Below are positions 61,170 to 64,000 of a DNA stretch of 64,000 nucleotides, in pieces; position 1 is the first letter of the stretch; each line of letters starts with the position of its first letter. The position numbers and the translations under genes were made by a program. Under the pieces are notes generated by a model. The model did no database searches and had not been told where the DNA came from. It saw only the letters and a list, made by a program, of their open reading frames with translations. The stretch is from Shimia sp022448905 (GTDB lineage Bacteria > Pseudomonadota > Alphaproteobacteria > Rhodobacterales > Rhodobacteraceae): NCBI RefSeq assembly GCF_047126315.1, contig NZ_CP138953.1:2480001-2544000 (forward strand), in the 5' to 3' direction.

Positions 61170-61236
61170 TTAGGGGCTTTGCCCCTCAGGGAGTCGGCGC
61201 CTCCCTTCACCCCAGGATATTTGGGGTAAGAAGAAG
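61170..61236. repeat. Possible dispersed intergenic repeat
   Basis: GGGGCTTTGCCCCT, then GGAGTCGGCGCCTCC-like pairing, then CCCCAGGATATTTGGGGTAA. This short string of GC-rich hairpins ending in GGATATTTGGGG resembles intergenic elements I recall from Rhodobacteraceae genomes. Only one copy is in this window. Confidence 0.3.
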
Positions 61237-61254
61237 CTGGGACACTTGGTGCAG

Positions 61255-61296
61255 CACACAAAAAAGGCGCGGGCCGAAGCGCGCGCCTCTTGTGTG
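61255..61296 (-). terminator. Terminator hairpin of pyrG
   Basis: CACACAA (61255-61261) pairs with TTGTGTG (61290-61296), and inside it AGGCGCG pairs with CGCGCCT. On the minus strand this ends in TTTTTT within the lower arm. It lies about 22 bases past the pyrG stop. Confidence 0.75.
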
Positions 61297-61318
61297 AGGT
61301 TCAAGCCGATTGTCTTGA

Positions 61319-62962
61319 TCAGACCAGGCGGCTGTTTTCCTTGGCGGCGCGCACGAAGTCGCGGAACAGCGGGTGTGGATCAAAGGGCTTGGACTTGAGT
61401 TCCGGGTGGAACTGCACGCCGATGAACCAAGGGTGGTCTTCCCATTCCACGATCTCTGGCAGGCGGCCATCCGGGCTCATGCCGGAGAAACGCAGACCGC
61501 AGGCCTCGAGTTGCTCGCGGTATTTGATGTCCACCTCGTAGCGGTGGCGGTGGCGTTCTTCGATAGACGCGGCGCCGTAGACTTCGGCCACTTTTGAGCC
61601 TTCAGTCAGCGCGGCATCATAGGCGCCCAGGCGCATGGTGCCGCCTTTGGCGTCGGTGGCCTTGCGGGTGACCTTGGCGTTGCCCTGCACCCATTCCTTG
61701 AGGTGATAGACAACTGGTTCAAAGCGGGTTTTGCCGGCTTCGTGGTCAAACTCCTCAGAGCCCGCGTCGGCGATGCCCGCTTTGTTGCGGGCGGCTTCGA
61801 TGACGGCCATTTGCATGCCAAGGCAGATGCCGAGGTAAGGCACTTTGTGCTCGCGGGCAAACTGCGCCGCTTTGATCTTGCCTTCGGTGCCGCGCTCGCC
61901 AAAGCCGCCGGGCACCAGAATGGCGTCGTAGCCTTCCAGATGTGGGGCGGCGTCGCCCTTGTCAAAGACCTCAGCGTCTACCCAGCTGACGTTGACTTTT
62001 ACCCGGTTGGCCATGCCACCGTGGGTCAGCGCCTCTTTGATGGACTTATAGGCGTCTTCCAGTTGGGTGTATTTGCCCACAATGGCGACGTTGACCTTGC
62101 CGTCTGTGTTGTGGATGCGGTCGTTGACGTCTTCCCAAACGGTCAAGTCAGGGCGTGGGGCCGGGGCGATGCCGAACGCATCCAGTACGGCCTGATCGAG
62201 ACCTTCGCGGTGATAGGCCAGCGGGGCTTCGTAGATCGATTTCAGATCGTAAGCAGCAACCACGTGCTCTTTGCGCACGTTACAGAACAGGGCGATCTTC
62301 TGGCGCTCTTTTTCCGGGATGGGCTGCTCGGAGCGGCAGACCAGAACGTCCGGCGCAATACCGATGGATTGCAGCTCTTTTACGGAGTGCTGGGTTGGCT
62401 TGGTCTTGAGCTCTCCGGAGGCGGCCAGATAGGGCAGCAGCGTCAGGTGCATGAAGATACATTCGCCACGCGGTTTGTCGTGGCTGAACTGACGAATGGC
62501 TTCAAAGAACGGCAGGCCTTCGATGTCGCCGACGGTGCCGCCGATTTCACAGAGCATGAAGTCAACTTCGTCGTCGCCCACATGCAGGAAGTCTTTGATC
62601 TCGTTGGTGACGTGGGGGACCACCTGAATGGTTTTGCCGAGGTAGTCGCCGCGGCGTTCTTTTTCCAGCACGTTGGAATAGACGCGGCCGGAGGAGACGG
62701 AATCGGTCATGCGCGCTGGCACGCCGGTGAAGCGCTCGTAGTGGCCGAGGTCGAGGTCTGTTTCTGCGCCATCGTCGGTGACAAACACTTCACCGTGTTC
62801 AAACGGCGACATGGTGCCGGGGTCCACGTTCAAGTAGGGATCCAGTTTGCGCAGGCGCACGGTGTAGCCCCGTGCTTGCAGCAGCGCCCCCAACGCCGCA
62901 GACGCCAGACCTTTGCCCAGCGAAGAAACAACCCCACCCGTAATGAAAATGTAGCGCGCCAT
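61319..62962 (-). CDS. pyrG: CTP synthase
   Basis: A 547-residue enzyme turning UTP and glutamine into CTP. Synthetase domain with ITGGVVSSLGKGLASAALG (P-loop), DPYLNVDPGTMSPFEHGEVFV and EIGGTVGDIEG. The C-terminal glutaminase has the nucleophile Cys in LGICLGMQMAV and the catalytic HPE in GVQFHPELKSKP. Standard length. secG lies upstream on the same strand, 264 bases away, a common Rhodobacteraceae neighbour pair. Confidence 0.98.
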   Translation of the reverse strand: MARYIFITGGVVSSLGKGLASAALGALLQARGYTVRLRKLDPYLNVDPGTMSPFEHGEVFVTDDGAETDLDLGHYERFTGVPARMTDSVSSGRVYSNVLEKERRGDYLGKTIQVVPHVTNEIKDFLHVGDDEVDFMLCEIGGTVGDIEGLPFFEAIRQFSHDKPRGECIFMHLTLLPYLAASGELKTKPTQHSVKELQSIGIAPDVLVCRSEQPIPEKERQKIALFCNVRKEHVVAAYDLKSIYEAPLAYHREGLDQAVLDAFGIAPAPRPDLTVWEDVNDRIHNTDGKVNVAIVGKYTQLEDAYKSIKEALTHGGMANRVKVNVSWVDAEVFDKGDAAPHLEGYDAILVPGGFGERGTEGKIKAAQFAREHKVPYLGICLGMQMAVIEAARNKAGIADAGSEEFDHEAGKTRFEPVVYHLKEWVQGNAKVTRKATDAKGGTMRLGAYDAALTEGSKVAEVYGAASIEERHRHRYEVDIKYREQLEACGLRFSGMSPDGRLPEIVEWEDHPWFIGVQFHPELKSKPFDPHPLFRDFVRAAKENSRLV

Positions 62963-63225
62963 GTGCGTGGCATCCCCCGTGATTGTCGACCCTCAGGCCG
63001 GACGATTGTCGATGTAGCAGCGCCCAAGTCAGTGCAGATTCGCCTGCAAATTTGACCCAGCATCACGGGACTTAAGTCATATAGGATTCGCAGCAAAAAG
63101 GCAACCGGACCGCAAGATGCTGTTGCGGTTGGCTGATAGGCCTCAAGCTGTGGTGGATGCCCGATGGGGGCAAAAAATCAGGCGGCTCCGAGGAACCGCC
63201 AGACCTTGTTCAGAGTGCGCGACGT

Positions 63226-63588
63226 TTAGTCGGCGCGTGGCACCAATGGCGCGTTGTCGCCTTCAGATGGCGGCAACAGCGAGTCGCCTGCGCCGGGCAG
63301 GGTTGGTGCGGTTTCTTCCGCGGCAGGCGCGGAGGTGCCCAGACGGTCAAACACCGAGCTGGAGGAAGAGTTGTTGGCTGCGATCACGGTCAGGGCGATC
63401 GAGGTGCAGATGAACGCGCCAGCCAGAATCCAGGTCACGCGGGTCAGCGCGGTGGCTGCTGCGCGGCCGGACACGGCGCCGCCGCCGCCGCCCATGCCGA
63501 GGCCGCCGCCTTCGGAACGTTGCATCAAAACGACGCCAATCAGCGCCAGAGCCAGAAGAAGGTGAATGATGAGGACAACGTTTTCCAT
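63226..63588 (-). CDS. secG: Protein translocase subunit SecG
   Basis: A 120-residue inner-membrane subunit of SecYEG. Two hydrophobic helices (about 3-22 and 55-75) are joined by a Gly-rich loop RSEGGGLGMGGGGGAVSGRAAA, the SecG hallmark. A Ser/Pro/Ala-rich C-terminal tail extends beyond the E. coli form. The internal ATG is used as start; upstream codons in the frame are not conserved in style. Confidence 0.93.
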   Translation of the reverse strand: MENVVLIIHLLLALALIGVVLMQRSEGGGLGMGGGGGAVSGRAAATALTRVTWILAGAFICTSIALTVIAANNSSSSSVFDRLGTSAPAAEETAPTLPGAGDSLLPPSEGDNAPLVPRAD

Positions 63589-63960
63589 TGGGACCTGTAA
63601 AAGCGAGCGTTCGGATTTTCTAGCGGCGTATGTAGGCAAGTTTGTCGCGAGGGGCAAGGTGGATTTGCGGGAGTTTGTCCGCAAGCGGGTTCTGGCCGTG
63701 CCGGAAGGGGAGAGATGTGCAGACAGGTGGGGGCGGAAGATGTGAAAAGCCCGACGGCGTCCACAAGACACCGCCGGGCAGGGATGTACAACGGTTTGGT
63801 GCTAAAAAGGGGCTTTGGCTCAATGCCACCACTCACGGGGCGGTTCGAGTAGTTTCACGGCAAACGAGTCGGAGCATGTGCAAGTTGGCACATGAGACCG
63901 GAAAAGCACGCTTCATTTGTTAAGTGGTTTTTCGGTGTCGTGTGTTTTTCTGCGGTGATG
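63589..63960. other. Intergenic region upstream of secG
   Basis: No supported gene here. The 63745-63779 hairpin lies inside it. The part next to secG should carry its promoter, but I cannot point to a convincing one. Confidence 0.45.
63745..63779 (-). terminator. Possible terminator upstream of secG
   Basis: A 13-bp imperfect stem (63749-63761 with 63767-63779, two mismatches, loop CACAA) followed on the minus strand by four T residues. It would end a minus-strand transcript entering from beyond the window. Confidence 0.5.
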
Positions 63961-64000
63961 TTAATACCGCCGCCCGCCAAGGGAGCGGGGTTTCCAATCA
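63961..64000 (-). CDS. Possible C-terminal end of a truncated gene
   Basis: One minus-strand frame is open from the window edge and ends DWKPRSLGGRRY at a TAA. The terminator-like hairpin downstream would suit a gene ending here. A second minus frame is also open across the edge, so the assignment is weak. Confidence 0.2.
   Translation of the reverse strand, partial: DWKPRSLGGRRY

Noticed and set aside
63900..64000. tRNA or rRNA at the right edge
   Set aside because: No cloverleaf arms or CCA-type end; GC-rich bases suggested it only superficially.

Overview
The window is a chromosomal segment of an alphaproteobacterium, most likely a member of the Rhodobacteraceae (Roseobacter group). Supporting signs are moderately high GC, a sciP-ctrA pair, LpxI in place of LpxH, DUF1127 and MocR genes, secG next to pyrG, and the gene order pyrH / frr-uppS-cdsA-rseP-bamA-ompH-fabZ-lpxA-lpxI-lpxB. 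I saw no rRNA, tRNA, CRISPR array, insertion sequence or prophage. Almost everything reads as core chromosome, and the novelty lies in small genes, intergenic signals and a few odd gene neighbourhoods.

Layout. 1-6.3 kb: the end of a sugar-nucleotide epimerase, a protease-inhibitor-like lipoprotein-size gene, a paired active/inactive M16 peptidase, and a Tat-exported multicopper oxidase with a cytochrome c and an L,D-transpeptidase. 6.5-13 kb: an orphan hybrid histidine kinase, enolase, an EamA exporter and a CNNM/CBS (CorC-like) protein. 13.2-15.8 kb: two tandem paralogous solute-binding proteins without permeases and a divergent metallophosphoesterase. 15.7-25.7 kb: xerD, envelope-associated hypotheticals, aroK-aroB, pepT, ssb, a lytic transglycosylase, an AraC regulator, miaA and pyrH. 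25.7-37.6 kb: a formate/nitrite-type channel, then the translation/envelope cluster from frr to lpxB. The dxr gene normally expected between cdsA and rseP is reduced to what looks like a C-terminal scrap.

37.6-44.9 kb: mnmA, then the cell-cycle pair sciP-ctrA with CtrA-like boxes between them, then ligA-recG. Downstream of recG is a 40-residue membrane peptide whose upstream region carries an alphaproteobacterial LexA-type box, followed by a structured intergenic stretch ending in a strong terminator. 45-50 kb: an IscU/SufU-like scaffold, hisI, gluQ, trmFO, an enoyl-CoA hydratase-like gene, a thioesterase and a DUF2459 protein. 50.3-52.1 kb: a DUF1127 gene divergent from a MocR-type regulator, with three copies of one palindrome between and inside them. 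52.1-53.3 kb: rplM-rpsI with a clear promoter and terminator.

53.4-64 kb: a predicted TIM-barrel protein of unknown function, a compact three-gene electron-transfer module (pentaheme cytochrome c, DUF3365 haem protein, four-helix cytochrome b-like protein), a ppk2-tetR-hypothetical operon, metA of the acetyl-CoA-using type behind an unrecognised P-loop protein, a small secreted protein, and pyrG-secG. The best candidates for undescribed biology are the putative SOS-controlled membrane peptide, the three-gene cytochrome module, the MocR/DUF1127 operator array and the structured RNA candidates near 44.8 and 48.25 kb.
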